Part shown: piece after piece, positions 1 to 9,338 of the stretch
Layout: every line of letters begins with the position of its first letter
Numbering within the stretch: the first letter of the stretch is position 1
NCBI RefSeq assembly: GCF_008119785.1
Contig: NZ_VSFA01000039.1
Location: 1-64,000, forward strand
Length of the DNA stretch: 64,000 nt
Origin: Micromonospora sp. MP36
GTDB lineage: Bacteria > Actinomycetota > Actinomycetes > Mycobacteriales > Micromonosporaceae
Direction: 5' to 3'
Made by a program: the position numbers and the translations under genes
The notes under the pieces: generated by a model
What the model was told of the DNA's origin: nothing
Database searches by the model: none
Seen by the model: only the letters and a program-made list of their open reading frames with translations

Positions 1-1
1 T

Positions 2-127
2 TCGTGCATGTCCTGGCTCATGCGATACCGGCGACTCGTCCGCCGCTACGACCGCAAAGGCGACCACTACGAAGCCTTCGCCACCATCGCTAGCACCCTG
101 ATCTGCTACCGACGCCTCACCAAATGA
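2..127 (+). CDS. IS5-family transposase, C-terminal end (cut by window start)
   Basis: An open frame enters from the window edge and ends at TGA 125-127, giving about 41 residues. The tail has an arginine/tyrosine-rich MRYRRLVRRYDRKGDHYEAF stretch followed by an AxIASTLICYRRL ending. This is the familiar C-terminus of actinobacterial IS5-family DDE transposases. The catalytic residues lie outside the window, so intactness cannot be judged. It sits 80 bp upstream of the PLD-helicase gene, so an insertion sequence borders that gene and may have replaced its original upstream region. No terminal inverted repeat could be recognised from this fragment. Confidence 0.7.
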   Translation, partial: SCMSWLMRYRRLVRRYDRKGDHYEAFATIASTLICYRRLTK

Positions 128-207
128 GATGCGCCCTTAGTCATGAAGCCGACAGCGGTACGTCGTGCTCGGCAGCGGGGCAGCGCTTCAGCCCTTGACC
201 GGCTACC

Positions 208-3200
208 TTGCCAAAGGTGACGGATCTTGAGCCCGGCATCTATGAGCACCTGATCACCCAGGACCTTGTCAAGCGGCTCCAGCATGTCGGCCCTGCTCAG
301 GTTCAGCACACCCCGCTCGATCCGGGCGATGCTCACGACCTACTTGCCCGGCACATCACCGCTTTAGCCCGACGCGCACTGCTCGCAGTCGGCGGTGGCG
401 AAAACAAGCTCGCCCGCCAGGTCGAGCTAGCCAATCGCATCACGGAGAGCATCGCCCAGGCCGAACCACGCGCCGTCGGCGCCGACGACCAGATCGCCGA
501 CGCGGAGCACCTGCTACACGCCATCGCGGCCCCGCCGACTCCTCCTGCCGCCCCCGCCTTCCCAGTACGCCCCACCACCCCCCTGTCCACCGGCGCCCTG
601 CTGGTTAACGGCCGCCACCAGCCGCGCATCGGCCACGAGGTCACCCACGAGATGGCTTCCGCCGACGAGGTTGACCTGCTCTGCGCATTCATCAAGTGGC
701 ATGGCCTGCGCATCGTCGAGCCGGCGATCCGCGCCCTGATCGCCCGCGGCGGCCGACTCCGGGTCATCACCACGACGTACATGGGCGCAACCGACCAACG
801 GGCCCTGGATCGGCTCGCCGAGCTGGGTGCCGACATCAAGGTCTCCTACGAGACCAGGACCACCCGGCTGCACGCCAAGGCGTGGCTGTTCCGCCGCAGC
901 AACGGAACCACCACCGCGTACGTCGGCTCGTCCAACCTCTCAAAGACCGCGCTGGTCGACGGCGTCGAATGGAACGTGCGGATCTCGAACCTGGAGCAGC
1001 CGCACGTCATCGACACCTTCGAGGCGACATTCACCGACTACTGGAACGACTCTACCTTCGAGGCGTACGACCCCACGAAGGACGCCGACCGGTTGCGGGT
1101 TGCGCTGCGCGGCGAGCGTCCCGACGAGGCGCCGACCGAGATCGCAAACCTGGATGTCCGGCCGTTCCCGTATCAGCAGGAGGTTCTGGACGACCTGGAC
1201 GCCGAGCGGCTGGTGCACGGCCGCTGGCGGAACCTGGTGGTGATGGCGACGGGCACCGGCAAGACGGTGGTAGCCGCGCTGGACTACCGGCGCCTTCGCA
1301 AGGCTGGCCAGGTCAACTCCCTGCTCTTCGTCGCTCATCAGGAGCAGATCCTGCGGCAGAGCCGGTCGGTGTTCCGGCAGGTGATGGGGGACGGCAGCTT
1401 CGGCGAAACCCTCGTCGGTGGGGCTCGGCCGAAGGACTGGAAGTACGTCTTCGCCTCGATCCAGTCACTGCAGCGGCAGGAAATCGACCCCGACGCGTTC
1501 GACATGGTGATCGTCGACGAGTTCCACCACGCCGAGGCACCAACGTACGCCCAGCTGCTGGAACGGCTGCGGCCGCGCGTCCTGCTGGGGCTGACCGCGA
1601 CCCCGGACCGGAGCGACGGCGGCGACGTGCGGCGGTGGTTCGACGGCCGCGCCTCGGTGGAGCTGCACCTGTGGGAGGCCCTCGAGCGACAGTTGCTGGC
1701 GCCGTTCCAGTATTTCGGGCTGCACGACGACGTCGACCTGTCGCAGCTGCGCTGGAAGCGCGGGCAAGGGTACGACCCAGCCGAGCTGGATGGCGTCTAC
1801 ACCGGCAACCACGCACGCGCCCGGATGATCCTGCAGGCGGTCCGCGACACCGTCGACGTGGCGCGGATGCGGACGCTCGGGTTCTGCGTAAGCATCGGGC
1901 ACGCCGAGTTCATGGCCGACTGGTTCACCCAGCACGGGGTGCCATCGGCGGCCGTGACCTCGCGGGTCGATCGCGACGGCCGGCACGCGCTGATCGATCG
2001 CTTCCGCAAGCGTGAGCTGCAGGTCCTATTCACCGTCGACCTGTTCAACGAGGGCGTCGACCTGCCGATGGTCGACACGATCCTCATGCTGCGCCCCACC
2101 GAGAGCGCCACCATTTTCCTCCAGCAGCTCGGCCGCGGCCTGCGCCTGGACGACGACAAGCCCTGCTTGACCGTGCTCGACTTCATCGGCGGGCAGCACG
2201 CCAACTTCCGCTTCGACCTGCGCTGGCGGGCCCTGACCGGAGTCAGCCGGCGAGCCATCGGGGCCGCCGTGCGCGATGGCTTCCCGTCACTGCCGAGCGG
2301 CTGCCACATCGAGCTGGACCGGGTCGCGAAGGAGATCGTGCTCGCCAACCTGAAGTCGGCCCTGCCAACCTCGAAGAACGGCCTGGTGGCAGAGCTGCGG
2401 CAGCTCGGTGACGTGAGCCTGGCCGAATTCCTGCGGGAGACCGGCCTGGAAATCGAGGACGTCTACCGTTCGGCCAGCATCGGCGGGTGGGCCGGGCTCC
2501 GGCGCCTCGCAGGAATCGACAGCTCGACCGGCGGGCCGGACGACCGCGATCTCGGCCGGGCCATCGGACGGATGCTACACATCGACGACGTCGACCGGCT
2601 GGACCTGCTCGCCCGGGTCGCGAGCGGCGAGCAGCCCGGCAGCGGACGGCTGCTGGACATGCTGCATTTCAGCCTCTGGGGGCCGTCAGTGCCGCTGACC
2701 GAGCGCGACGCGCGGCTCAAGCGGCTTTGGGCGGAGCCGGCGCGCTGTGCGGAGCTATGCCAGGTCGTCGAGGTGTTGCAGGATCGCATCCACCGGGTCA
2801 CGCCGGAGCCGCAGTCCGACCGGGTGCCGTTGCGGGTGCACGCCCGCTACAGCCGCAACGAGGCGTGCACGGCCTTCGGGATGGCGAACCCGGGATCGCT
2901 GCGTGAGGGCGTGAAGTGGCTACCGGACGAGCAGGCCGACCTCTTCTTCGTCACGCTGGTCAAGTCCGAGGAGCACTACTCCCCCACAACGATGTACGCC
3001 GACCGGGCCATCACCGACAGCCTGTTCCAGTGGGAGTCGCAGAGCACCACGTCGTCGGCCTCGGCCACTGGGCAGCGCTACATCCACCACGCCGAGCGAG
3101 GGTCGACGGTGCACCTATTCCTGCGGGAGACCAAGATCGCCGACCGCGACCTGGGCGCGCCGCCGTATCTGTATGCAGGGCCGATGACGTACCGGCGGCA

Positions 3201-3291
3201 CACTGGCGACCGGCCTATGCGCATCGAGTGGCAGTTGGCGCGCCCACTCCCCGCTGACCTCTACGCCGCTGCGCGAGCCATCGCCGCCTGA
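208..3291 (+). CDS. PLD-nuclease / SF2 helicase / DUF3427 protein
   Basis: A 1027-residue protein predicted to act on DNA or RNA in the cytoplasm. Domains in order: a short N-terminal helical region; a phospholipase D-like nuclease domain (about 130-290) with one HxK motif (LHAKAWLF) and the following GSSNLSKTAL; an SF2 helicase (about 320-680) with Walker A MATGTGKT, a DEFH box (VDEFHH), motif III-like LTATPDR and motif VI QQLGRGLR; and a C-terminal DUF3427 domain (about 860-1027) with the typical SPTTMYADRAI and GQRYIHH segments. The frame opens at TTG 208; GTG 217 (VTDLEPGIYEHL) fits the family start equally well, and an in-frame stop at 196-198 excludes anything longer. Proteins of this architecture are often annotated only as helicases. 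A role in DNA restriction or anti-phage defence is inference from the nuclease-helicase fusion and the adjacent transposase. Confidence 0.9.
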   Translation: MPKVTDLEPGIYEHLITQDLVKRLQHVGPAQVQHTPLDPGDAHDLLARHITALARRALLAVGGGENKLARQVELANRITESIAQAEPRAVGADDQIADAEHLLHAIAAPPTPPAAPAFPVRPTTPLSTGALLVNGRHQPRIGHEVTHEMASADEVDLLCAFIKWHGLRIVEPAIRALIARGGRLRVITTTYMGATDQRALDRLAELGADIKVSYETRTTRLHAKAWLFRRSNGTTTAYVGSSNLSKTALVDGVEWNVRISNLEQPHVIDTFEATFTDYWNDSTFEAYDPTKDADRLRVALRGERPDEAPTEIANLDVRPFPYQQEVLDDLDAERLVHGRWRNLVVMATGTGKTVVAALDYRRLRKAGQVNSLLFVAHQEQILRQSRSVFRQVMGDGSFGETLVGGARPKDWKYVFASIQSLQRQEIDPDAFDMVIVDEFHHAEAPTYAQLLERLRPRVLLGLTATPDRSDGGDVRRWFDGRASVELHLWEALERQLLAPFQYFGLHDDVDLSQLRWKRGQGYDPAELDGVYTGNHARARMILQAVRDTVDVARMRTLGFCVSIGHAEFMADWFTQHGVPSAAVTSRVDRDGRHALIDRFRKRELQVLFTVDLFNEGVDLPMVDTILMLRPTESATIFLQQLGRGLRLDDDKPCLTVLDFIGGQHANFRFDLRWRALTGVSRRAIGAAVRDGFPSLPSGCHIELDRVAKEIVLANLKSALPTSKNGLVAELRQLGDVSLAEFLRETGLEIEDVYRSASIGGWAGLRRLAGIDSSTGGPDDRDLGRAIGRMLHIDDVDRLDLLARVASGEQPGSGRLLDMLHFSLWGPSVPLTERDARLKRLWAEPARCAELCQVVEVLQDRIHRVTPEPQSDRVPLRVHARYSRNEACTAFGMANPGSLREGVKWLPDEQADLFFVTLVKSEEHYSPTTMYADRAITDSLFQWESQSTTSSASATGQRYIHHAERGSTVHLFLRETKIADRDLGAPPYLYAGPMTYRRHTGDRPMRIEWQLARPLPADLYAAARAIAA

Positions 3292-3338
3292 GCGGCGTGC
3301 AGACGCCCGCCGCGCCGTTGTCGCAAGCCGGTCCTCTG

Positions 3339-4181
3339 TTAGGAGCAGCGGCAGATGCCGAGGACCGAGATGCGTACGGCGCACGAGGGGCAGATTTCGG
3401 CAGGAGGCCGGGGTGCCGCTCGTAGCGAAGGGCTGATGCCCACCACCGCTGGTCGGCTGCTCTTCGGTGGTGACGACGTCCGAGTAGGGCGCGGGGCAGC
3501 GGTGGGACTCATTCCCAACGCCCTCCGCACGTCTGCCTCTGTGCAGGTGGGCCAGCCCCGCCGCTGAAGGCGGCGAGCCATCCCCGCCAAGCTCATTTCG
3601 GGGTCGCTCGCGGCTAAGTAACGGGCCGCCTTTGCGAAGCTGCGCAGCCGCCGACCCACCATCGCACTGCCCTGTTGAACAATTACCTCCTGCAGGTGGC
3701 CCGGCTGCTGGCTGTCGGCTCGGGTCGCTCTGCTGGGAGCACTGCGGCCCTGGTGCGGGGTGGTGGGGAACGGATGACGTTTCAGCGCCCGGTCGACAGC
3801 CAATGAGTCGATGAAGGCCCATCGTTGGCGGAGTCGCTTCGCAATCCCCTTGGGGCCGATGTTTGGGATTCTCGCTCGAATGCCATGGGCGGCATCCGCG
3901 ATTTCTCGGTCTGTAGGGCGACGGCGAGAAGCGGCAGGGTCCTGCCCTCTTCTAGTCGCAGAACTATTCGTTGACCGTCGTCGGCCCGACGGGCCCTTGG
4001 TCGTCCGGGGCGAAGCCACGCCGACGCGCTGCGCCGAAGGCGACGAGACCAGTCTGTCGAGCCAGATGTCCGGAGTACGGTCGGCGGCGTCGTCGTTCTC
4101 CCAGTCGTACCCCGGCAGCTCCGAACCGCGTCCTTCAGCATCGGCGTAGAAATCTCCGATGCTTCGTCCCACCACCGCCAC
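3339..4181 (-). CDS. uncharacterised protein, duplicated helical domain and zinc ribbon
   Basis: The product is 280 residues and I do not recognise its family. Two similar helical segments are visible: about 93-135 (DREIADAAHGIRAR to AVDRALKRH) and about 182-223 (FAKAARYLAAS to DVRRALGMS). Each has the pattern aliphatic helix, G(I/M)A(K/R)RLxxR, then a DxxRAL helix, so an internal duplication of a wHTH-like unit is likely. The C-terminus ends in CPSC (264-267) and CRC (277-279), a probable zinc-binding knuckle. Basic Ser/Arg-rich linkers join the parts. The start is GTG 4181, with a G-rich stretch upstream. It runs convergently with the helicase gene. DNA binding is inference only. Codon use is less GC-biased than in the neighbours, which could mean acquisition. 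Confidence 0.6.
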   Translation of the reverse strand: MAVVGRSIGDFYADAEGRGSELPGYDWENDDAADRTPDIWLDRLVSSPSAQRVGVASPRTTKGPSGRRRSTNSSATRRGQDPAASRRRPTDREIADAAHGIRARIPNIGPKGIAKRLRQRWAFIDSLAVDRALKRHPFPTTPHQGRSAPSRATRADSQQPGHLQEVIVQQGSAMVGRRLRSFAKAARYLAASDPEMSLAGMARRLQRRGWPTCTEADVRRALGMSPTAAPRPTRTSSPPKSSRPAVVGISPSLRAAPRPPAEICPSCAVRISVLGICRCS

Positions 4182-4578
4182 CCCCGAGATCTGACGTGCC
4201 CCCAGCTGCGAGAGCAGGGATTCTCAGAATGTTGGTCCATGCTGCCCGCCGTCAGAACCGTCGATTGGCCAACAGTCCTGACCGAACGGCGGCTGTTGAT
4301 GACCGCCATATGACTACAGGCAGCGCGCCTACAGTTCAGTCCGGCCATGGCCGGGCGACGCAAGGGAAGCACGGCTAGGGTGTCGGTCGGCTGTGTGACC
4401 ATTCTGGAACGACGTGGGCGGATCCGGCGGCATCTGGGCCGCTCTGGCATGGGCACCGCGCTCAGAGCGCCCGTGACACCCGTCCGTCATTCTGCCGAAC
4501 ATTCTCCACTACCCCGCGCGAATCTCACTGGCGACCAGCAACCTTCTCGGACCCTTGACAGTCCTGGCCGCGTGAGTC
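4182..4578. other. intergenic region, 397 bp
   Basis: This is the gap between the zinc-ribbon gene and the stop of the response regulator. Open frames here have low-complexity, Arg/Ser-rich translations and no recognisable family. It presumably holds the promoter of the zinc-ribbon gene on the minus strand. I see no RNA gene or convincing repeat. Confidence 0.4.
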
Positions 4579-5223
4579 TCAGCCGTTCAGGTACGCGAGC
4601 ACCGCCAGCACCCGCCGGTTGTCGTCCTCCGACGGCGGCATCCCCAGCTTGCTGAAGATGTTGTTGATGTGCTTGCTGACCGCCTTCTCGGTGACAAACA
4701 GCCGACCCGCGATAGCCGCGTTGGACCGTCCCTCAGCCATCAGCCCCAACACCTCCCGCTCCCGCGCAGTAAGTTCCCCCAACCGATCAGGGCCGGCGTT
4801 GCGGGCCAGCAGCTGCGACACCACCTCCGGGTCCATCACCATCCCGCCGCCAGCCACCCGCTGCACAGCGTCGATGAACTGCCCAACGTTGGACACCCGG
4901 TCCTTGAGCAGGTAGCCCACTCCCCCAGCTCGATCGGCGAGGAGTTCCCGCGCGTACAGCTGCTCGACGTGTTGGGATAGCACGAGGATCGGCAGCCCCG
5001 GCAGCTGCGCCCGGGCGGCGAGCGCCGCTTGCAGGCCTTCGTCGGTGAAGGTGGGTGGCAGGCGTACGTCGAGGACGGCGACGTCGGGGCGGTGCCGGGT
5101 GAGCGCCGGCAGGACGGACGGCCCGTCGGCGACCGCTTCGACGACCTTGTAGCCGTAGGCGTCGAGGATGCGGGTCAGCCCGTCCCGGAGGAGGGCGAGA
5201 TCCTCGGCGATGACAACTCGCAC
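4579..5223 (-). CDS. NarL/LuxR-type response regulator
   Basis: A 214-residue two-component response regulator. The receiver domain (1-120) carries the acidic pair E7/D8, phosphoacceptor D52 (VAVLDVRLPP) and K107 in YLLKD. The C-terminal LuxR helix-turn-helix (about 150-200) starts LTAREREVLGLMAEG and has the recognition helix VTEKAVSKHINNIFSKLG. It overlaps the 3' end of the kinase gene by 49 nt, so the pair is co-transcribed and presumably cognate. The kinase is transcribed divergently from the MMPL transporter at 6590, which is a reasonable but unproven target. Confidence 0.95.
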   Translation of the reverse strand: MRVVIAEDLALLRDGLTRILDAYGYKVVEAVADGPSVLPALTRHRPDVAVLDVRLPPTFTDEGLQAALAARAQLPGLPILVLSQHVEQLYARELLADRAGGVGYLLKDRVSNVGQFIDAVQRVAGGGMVMDPEVVSQLLARNAGPDRLGELTAREREVLGLMAEGRSNAAIAGRLFVTEKAVSKHINNIFSKLGMPPSEDDNRRVLAVLAYLNG

Positions 5224-6479
5224 GGCAGCTCCATGGTCACGACGGTGGGTCCACCGGGCGGACTCGTCACCGTCATCGTGCCATCGAAGGCTGCCAGCCG
5301 GCGTCGTACCCCGGCCAGGCCGGTCCCCGCGTCCACGGTGGCGCCGCCGCGGCCGTCGTCACCCACCACCATCTTCAACACGCCGTCGTCATAGAAGAGC
5401 TGTATCCAGGCGCGGCCAGCGCCGCTGTGTTTGGTGACGTTGGTCAGCGCCTCGGCGACGGCGAAGTACGCCGCGGATTCGACCGCTGCGGGTGGGCTGC
5501 CGGCTAGCTGCACGTCGAGGTCGACGGGCATTGGTACGGCCAGGGCGAGGGCCTGCACCGCCCCGTCGAGGCCCCGTTCGGCGAGCACGGGCGGGTAGAT
5601 GCCGCGGACCAGGTCGCGTAGCTCGGCGAGAGCGTGACCGCTGGCCTCCTGCGCCTCGCTGAGCAGCCGCTGCGCCGCGACCGGGTCGTCAGCCAGGAGT
5701 TTCTCGGCCAGGCCGATACTCATCCGCAGGGCAACCAGCCGGGCCTGCGCCCCGTCGTGCAGGTCGCGTTCGATCCGGCGTAGCTCGGCGGCCTGGGTGT
5801 CGATGGTGTCGGCGCGGGTGGCGGTGAGGTGCCGGACCCGCAGGGCCAGTTCCTGCGCCCGGGTGGGGGCAAGGAACAGGCCGGCGAAGCGGAAGTGCAG
5901 CCACATCAGCCACCGTGCGGCGACCAGCCCGCCGGCGAGGAGCAGCCACCCCTGCGGCGCGGCCAGCCACGCCTTGGCGAGGTTGTCCATCGGCCAGAAC
6001 ACGCCGTAGCCGTACCAGTCGATGGTCAGGTAGAGCACCAACGGCACGAACAGCACACCCTCAAGGCCGTACGCGGGCAGCACGAACGCCAGCAGGCACA
6101 CGCCGCCGGTGATCGCACCGGGGATCAGCCAGGCGAAGTCCCGCCAGGTCGCCGGGTCCCCGACCACCCACCGGAACCGCCGCCAGGTGCCGATCCGGGC
6201 GCCCGCGGGCACCGGCGCGTACGGCGACGCGATCGGCGCCCCGGACCAGCGGCTCAGCCGCCGTTGCAGCGTCAGCGACGCCCGCACCAGCACGGTCACC
6301 GCCGGGAAAATCGCGAACCCGATGCCGAGCGCGGGGATGAGCGCGAGCGAGACCACCGACAGCACGAACAGCGCCACGTTGGTGGTCAGGCTGAGCAGGG
6401 CCACCGCCAGGCCCTGCACGGCGGCGAGCGCGCCGGGCCGAATGAGCCGCCAGACGACCGCGCGTACGGAGCTGTCCAC
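5175..6479 (-). CDS. HisKA_3 sensor histidine kinase
   Basis: A 434-residue membrane sensor kinase. The N-terminal half holds a four-helix membrane sensor domain with two hydrophobic hairpins (about 15-65 and 115-160) and a further segment near 180-190. The dimerisation/phosphoacceptor helix has RDLHDGAQARL with His near residue 241. It is followed by a HATPase_c domain with an N box (ALTNVTKHS), G1 (GDDGRGG) and G2 (GTGLAGVRRR). The frame is open to 6578, but GTG 6479 (VDSSVRAVVW) has a GGAG 9-10 nt upstream and fits family lengths. It probably signals to the overlapping response regulator. The ligand is unknown; a membrane-stress or export signal is plausible given the divergent MMPL gene. 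Confidence 0.93.
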   Translation of the reverse strand: MDSSVRAVVWRLIRPGALAAVQGLAVALLSLTTNVALFVLSVVSLALIPALGIGFAIFPAVTVLVRASLTLQRRLSRWSGAPIASPYAPVPAGARIGTWRRFRWVVGDPATWRDFAWLIPGAITGGVCLLAFVLPAYGLEGVLFVPLVLYLTIDWYGYGVFWPMDNLAKAWLAAPQGWLLLAGGLVAARWLMWLHFRFAGLFLAPTRAQELALRVRHLTATRADTIDTQAAELRRIERDLHDGAQARLVALRMSIGLAEKLLADDPVAAQRLLSEAQEASGHALAELRDLVRGIYPPVLAERGLDGAVQALALAVPMPVDLDVQLAGSPPAAVESAAYFAVAEALTNVTKHSGAGRAWIQLFYDDGVLKMVVGDDGRGGATVDAGTGLAGVRRRLAAFDGTMTVTSPPGGPTVVTMELPCELSSPRISPSSGTG

Positions 6480-6589
6480 GCCGCCATTCTCCGCCCCGCG
6501 GGCCAGCGGAATCGGTGGTACTACCACCACCTGCCGTTCGGGACCTGCCACTCCTGCCTTCACTCCTTTCCGTCCCAAGGATCAAGGGC

Positions 6590-8716
6590 ATGACCAGGGA
6601 AAAGAAAACGGCACTCGCCGGGCTGCCGTCCGGCCGCCGCAGCAAGTACGCGATGCTCGTCTTCTGGCTCGTCCTCATCGCGGCGGCCGGGCCGCTGGCC
6701 TTGAAGCTGACCGAGGTGCAGGACAACGACGCCCTCGGCGCGCTGCCCGCCACCGCCGAGGCCAGCCGAGCCGTGCAGCGGGCGCAGGAGGCGTTCCCGG
6801 ACCCGCAGAAACCCCTGGCCGTCGCCGTCTACACCCGCGACGCCGGCCTCACCGCCACCGACCGGACCAAGGTCAACGCCGACCGCGCAGCCTTCGCCCG
6901 GTACGCCGACGGCGGCCAGGTGCCACCGCCGGCGCCCAGCGACGACGGCAAGGCGCTGCTGCTCTCCTTCCCCGTCGCCGGGGACGCCGACCAGCGCGCC
7001 GACGCGGTCGCCGCCATCAAGGAACGCCTCACCGACGGCGCACCCGATGGGTTGCGGACGGCGCTCACCGGCCCGGCCGGCGGCGAGGACGACGTCTTCG
7101 ACGCGTTCGCCGGCATGGACACCACACTGCTGCTGGCCACCGCCGCCACCGTCGCGTTGCTGCTGCTCATCACCTACCGCAGCCCGGTGCTGTGGTTGAT
7201 CCCGCTCGTCACGGTCGCGCTGGCCAACCAGCTCGCCAGCGCCGTGGTGTACCTGCTGGCCAAGCACGCCGGGCTGGCCGTGGACTTCCAAAGCCAGAGC
7301 ATCCTGACCGTGCTGGTCTTCGGCGTCGGCGTGGACTACGCGCTGCTGCTCATCGCCCGCTACCGCGAGGAGCTGCGCCGGCACGTCGACCGGCACGCGG
7401 CGATGGCCGTCGCGTTGCGCCGGTCGATCGGCGCGATCGGCGCCTCGGCGGCGACCGTGGCGATCGGGCTGCTGTGCCTGCTCGCCGCGCAGCTGCCGTC
7501 CACCCGGGGGCTCGGGCCGGTCGGCGCGGTCGGGATTGTCGCGGCGCTGCTGGCCATGACGACGCTGCTGCCGGCCGTGCTGGTGATCTTCGGGCGGTGG
7601 CTGTTCTGGCCGTTCGTGCCCCGCTACTCCCCCGACGCGGTCGGAGTCGACGTGGCGGCGCAGCACGGGGTGTGGCGGCGGATCGCCGGGTTCGTCGGCC
7701 GGCGGCCCCGCGCGGTGTGGCTGGGCACGGCGGCGGCGCTGGTCGCGTTGAGCTTCGGCATGGTCAACCTGAGCATCGGCATGCCGCACGACGAGTCGTT
7801 CACCAAGGAGGTCGGTTCGGTCACCGGGCAGCGAATGATCGAGGCGCACTACCCGAGGGGATCGGTCGCACCGGCCGAGGTCCTGGCCGCCGCCGGTTCG
7901 ACCGAGCAGGTGGTGGCCGCCGCCCGTACCGTGCGCGGGGTGGCCGAGGTCCGCGCGCCGGAACCCTCGCCCGACGGCCGGTGGGTGCGAATCGCCGCGG
8001 TGCTGGCCGACACGCCGGACAGCGACGCGGCGCTGGACACCGTCAAGCGGCTGCGCGCGACGGTGCACGCCGTGCCGGGTGCGCAGGCCCTCGTCGGCGG
8101 GGACACCGCGTACCTGATCGACGAGGAACGCACGGTCGACCGGGACAACCGGCTGGTCGTGCCGCTGGTGCTGGCGGTCGTGTTCGTCATCCTGGTGCTG
8201 CTGTTGCGGGCGCTGGTCGCGCCGCTGCTGTTGCTGGCCAGCGTGGTCCTGTCCTACGTCGCCGCCATGGGCGCGGCCGGGCTGATCCTCGACGCGATGG
8301 GCTACCCGAAGCTGTTCGTCGGGATTCCGCTGCAGACGTTCCTGTTCCTCGTCGCCCTCGGCGTCGACTACACCATCTTCCTCACCACCCGGACCCGCGA
8401 GGAGACCGCGCGGCTCGGGCACCGGCAGGGTGTGCTGCACGCGCTGACCGTGACCGGCGGGGTGATCACCAGCGCGGGTGTGGTCCTCGCGGCCACGTTC
8501 GGCGCGCTGAGCGTGCTCCCGCTGGTGCCGTCCGTCCAATCGGCCGTGATCATCGGCGTCGGGGTGCTGCTCGACACGTTCCTGGTCCGCAGCCTGCTCG
8601 TCCCGGCGCTGGCCCTGCACGTCGGCCGCCGTACCTGGTGGCCGAGCTCCCTGGCCCGGCCGGCATTCCGGCCGGTCGCGGCCCCGCCGGCCGAGCAGAT
8701 ACCGGCGGCGTCGTAA
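6590..8716 (+). CDS. MMPL-family RND transporter
   Basis: A 708-residue inner-membrane transporter of the MMPL family, which exports lipids, siderophores or drugs using the proton gradient. It has the duplicated RND plan: TM1 near residue 20, an extracytoplasmic domain, TM2-6 (about 180-350), a second TM and loop domain (about 390-530), then TM8-12 (about 540-690). The conserved FGVGVDYALLLIARYREEL and LGVDYTIFLTTRTREE motifs mark TM4 and TM10, with the Asp-Tyr proton-relay residues present in both. ATG 6590 (MTREKKTALAG) is preferred over an upstream in-frame ATG at 6515 that would overlap the divergent kinase promoter. A hairpin follows the stop. The substrate cannot be inferred. Confidence 0.93.
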   Translation: MTREKKTALAGLPSGRRSKYAMLVFWLVLIAAAGPLALKLTEVQDNDALGALPATAEASRAVQRAQEAFPDPQKPLAVAVYTRDAGLTATDRTKVNADRAAFARYADGGQVPPPAPSDDGKALLLSFPVAGDADQRADAVAAIKERLTDGAPDGLRTALTGPAGGEDDVFDAFAGMDTTLLLATAATVALLLLITYRSPVLWLIPLVTVALANQLASAVVYLLAKHAGLAVDFQSQSILTVLVFGVGVDYALLLIARYREELRRHVDRHAAMAVALRRSIGAIGASAATVAIGLLCLLAAQLPSTRGLGPVGAVGIVAALLAMTTLLPAVLVIFGRWLFWPFVPRYSPDAVGVDVAAQHGVWRRIAGFVGRRPRAVWLGTAAALVALSFGMVNLSIGMPHDESFTKEVGSVTGQRMIEAHYPRGSVAPAEVLAAAGSTEQVVAAARTVRGVAEVRAPEPSPDGRWVRIAAVLADTPDSDAALDTVKRLRATVHAVPGAQALVGGDTAYLIDEERTVDRDNRLVVPLVLAVVFVILVLLLRALVAPLLLLASVVLSYVAAMGAAGLILDAMGYPKLFVGIPLQTFLFLVALGVDYTIFLTTRTREETARLGHRQGVLHALTVTGGVITSAGVVLAATFGALSVLPLVPSVQSAVIIGVGVLLDTFLVRSLLVPALALHVGRRTWWPSSLARPAFRPVAAPPAEQIPAAS

Positions 8717-8729
8717 GCATTCACGCGTG

Positions 8730-8756
8730 CCGGCCGTGCCACAGAGGTACGGCCGG
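8730..8756 (+). terminator. hairpin terminator after the MMPL gene
   Basis: An inverted repeat CCGGCCGTGCC / GGTACGGCCGG with loop ACAGA lies 14 nt after the MMPL stop. It has one mismatch and no T tract, as is common in actinomycetes. Confidence 0.65.
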
Positions 8757-9338
8757 TGCCGCACCCGGATCGGTCACCGCTCGTGGCTTGACCGGCCGCA
8801 CGGTGCCCCGATGTCGCCGCTCGCATATGCGGCGGCGATCCCATGGATGGCCCTCCGGGGTAGCCGCTCGTCCTCGCGTTTGCAGGCCAGCGCGGAAACC
8901 TGACCGGCAGCGTTGCTGCTCTGCCGAGCGAAGTACATATGGCCAGCCATACAAGGGGCAGCACTACCAAAGTGCCGCCCAGCGCCCACAGGATGAGGTG
9001 AAGCTTCCCTGAGGCGTAATCCAGCAGTTGGGCCAAAACCCTCGACAATGCCGATCGGTATCCCAAGCGCGACGAGGGCGCCCCACAGGCATGAGCGCGC
9101 AGAGGCGCGGCTGGGCCGTTACGGCGATGTCTTGCATGGCGCTTCTTGACCATTTGCAGGCGTTGCAGTGGAATCTGCCACCGACGCTCGGAGGGGGATG
9201 GTGCACAGTCAAGTTGTGGTCAGGCCGTCGCCAGGCCGTCTGGCGCCGAGCAGGCATGACCAAGGACGACCATTGGCGACGACGTTTACCCAGGGCACGG
9301 GCTGTGGCTGGGCGGCTAGCCAGGTGCGGCTGTAGGAC
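8757..9338. other. intergenic region, about 580 bp, possible gene remnant
   Basis: No intact gene is convincing here. On the minus strand near 8950-9090 one frame translates to a hydrophobic segment (LHLILWALGGTLVVLPLVW) preceded by a plausible helix (ALSRVLAQLLDYASG). The surrounding frame is not protein-like and runs into the antisense of the MMPL gene. It may be the remnant of a membrane protein gene. GC is lower than in the flanks. Confidence 0.3.

Noticed and set aside
3782..4456. A 224-codon minus-strand frame upstream of the zinc-ribbon gene
   Set aside because: It overlaps that gene in another frame, and the composition is Ser/Arg-rich without domains.
6109..9012. A 967-codon plus-strand frame overlapping the MMPL gene
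   Set aside because: It is arginine-rich with no motif, while the other frame encodes an intact MMPL transporter.
8368..9153. A minus-strand frame containing a hydrophobic helix
   Set aside because: Most of it is antisense to the MMPL gene. Only a short stretch near 9000 looks protein-like, so it is noted only as a possible remnant.
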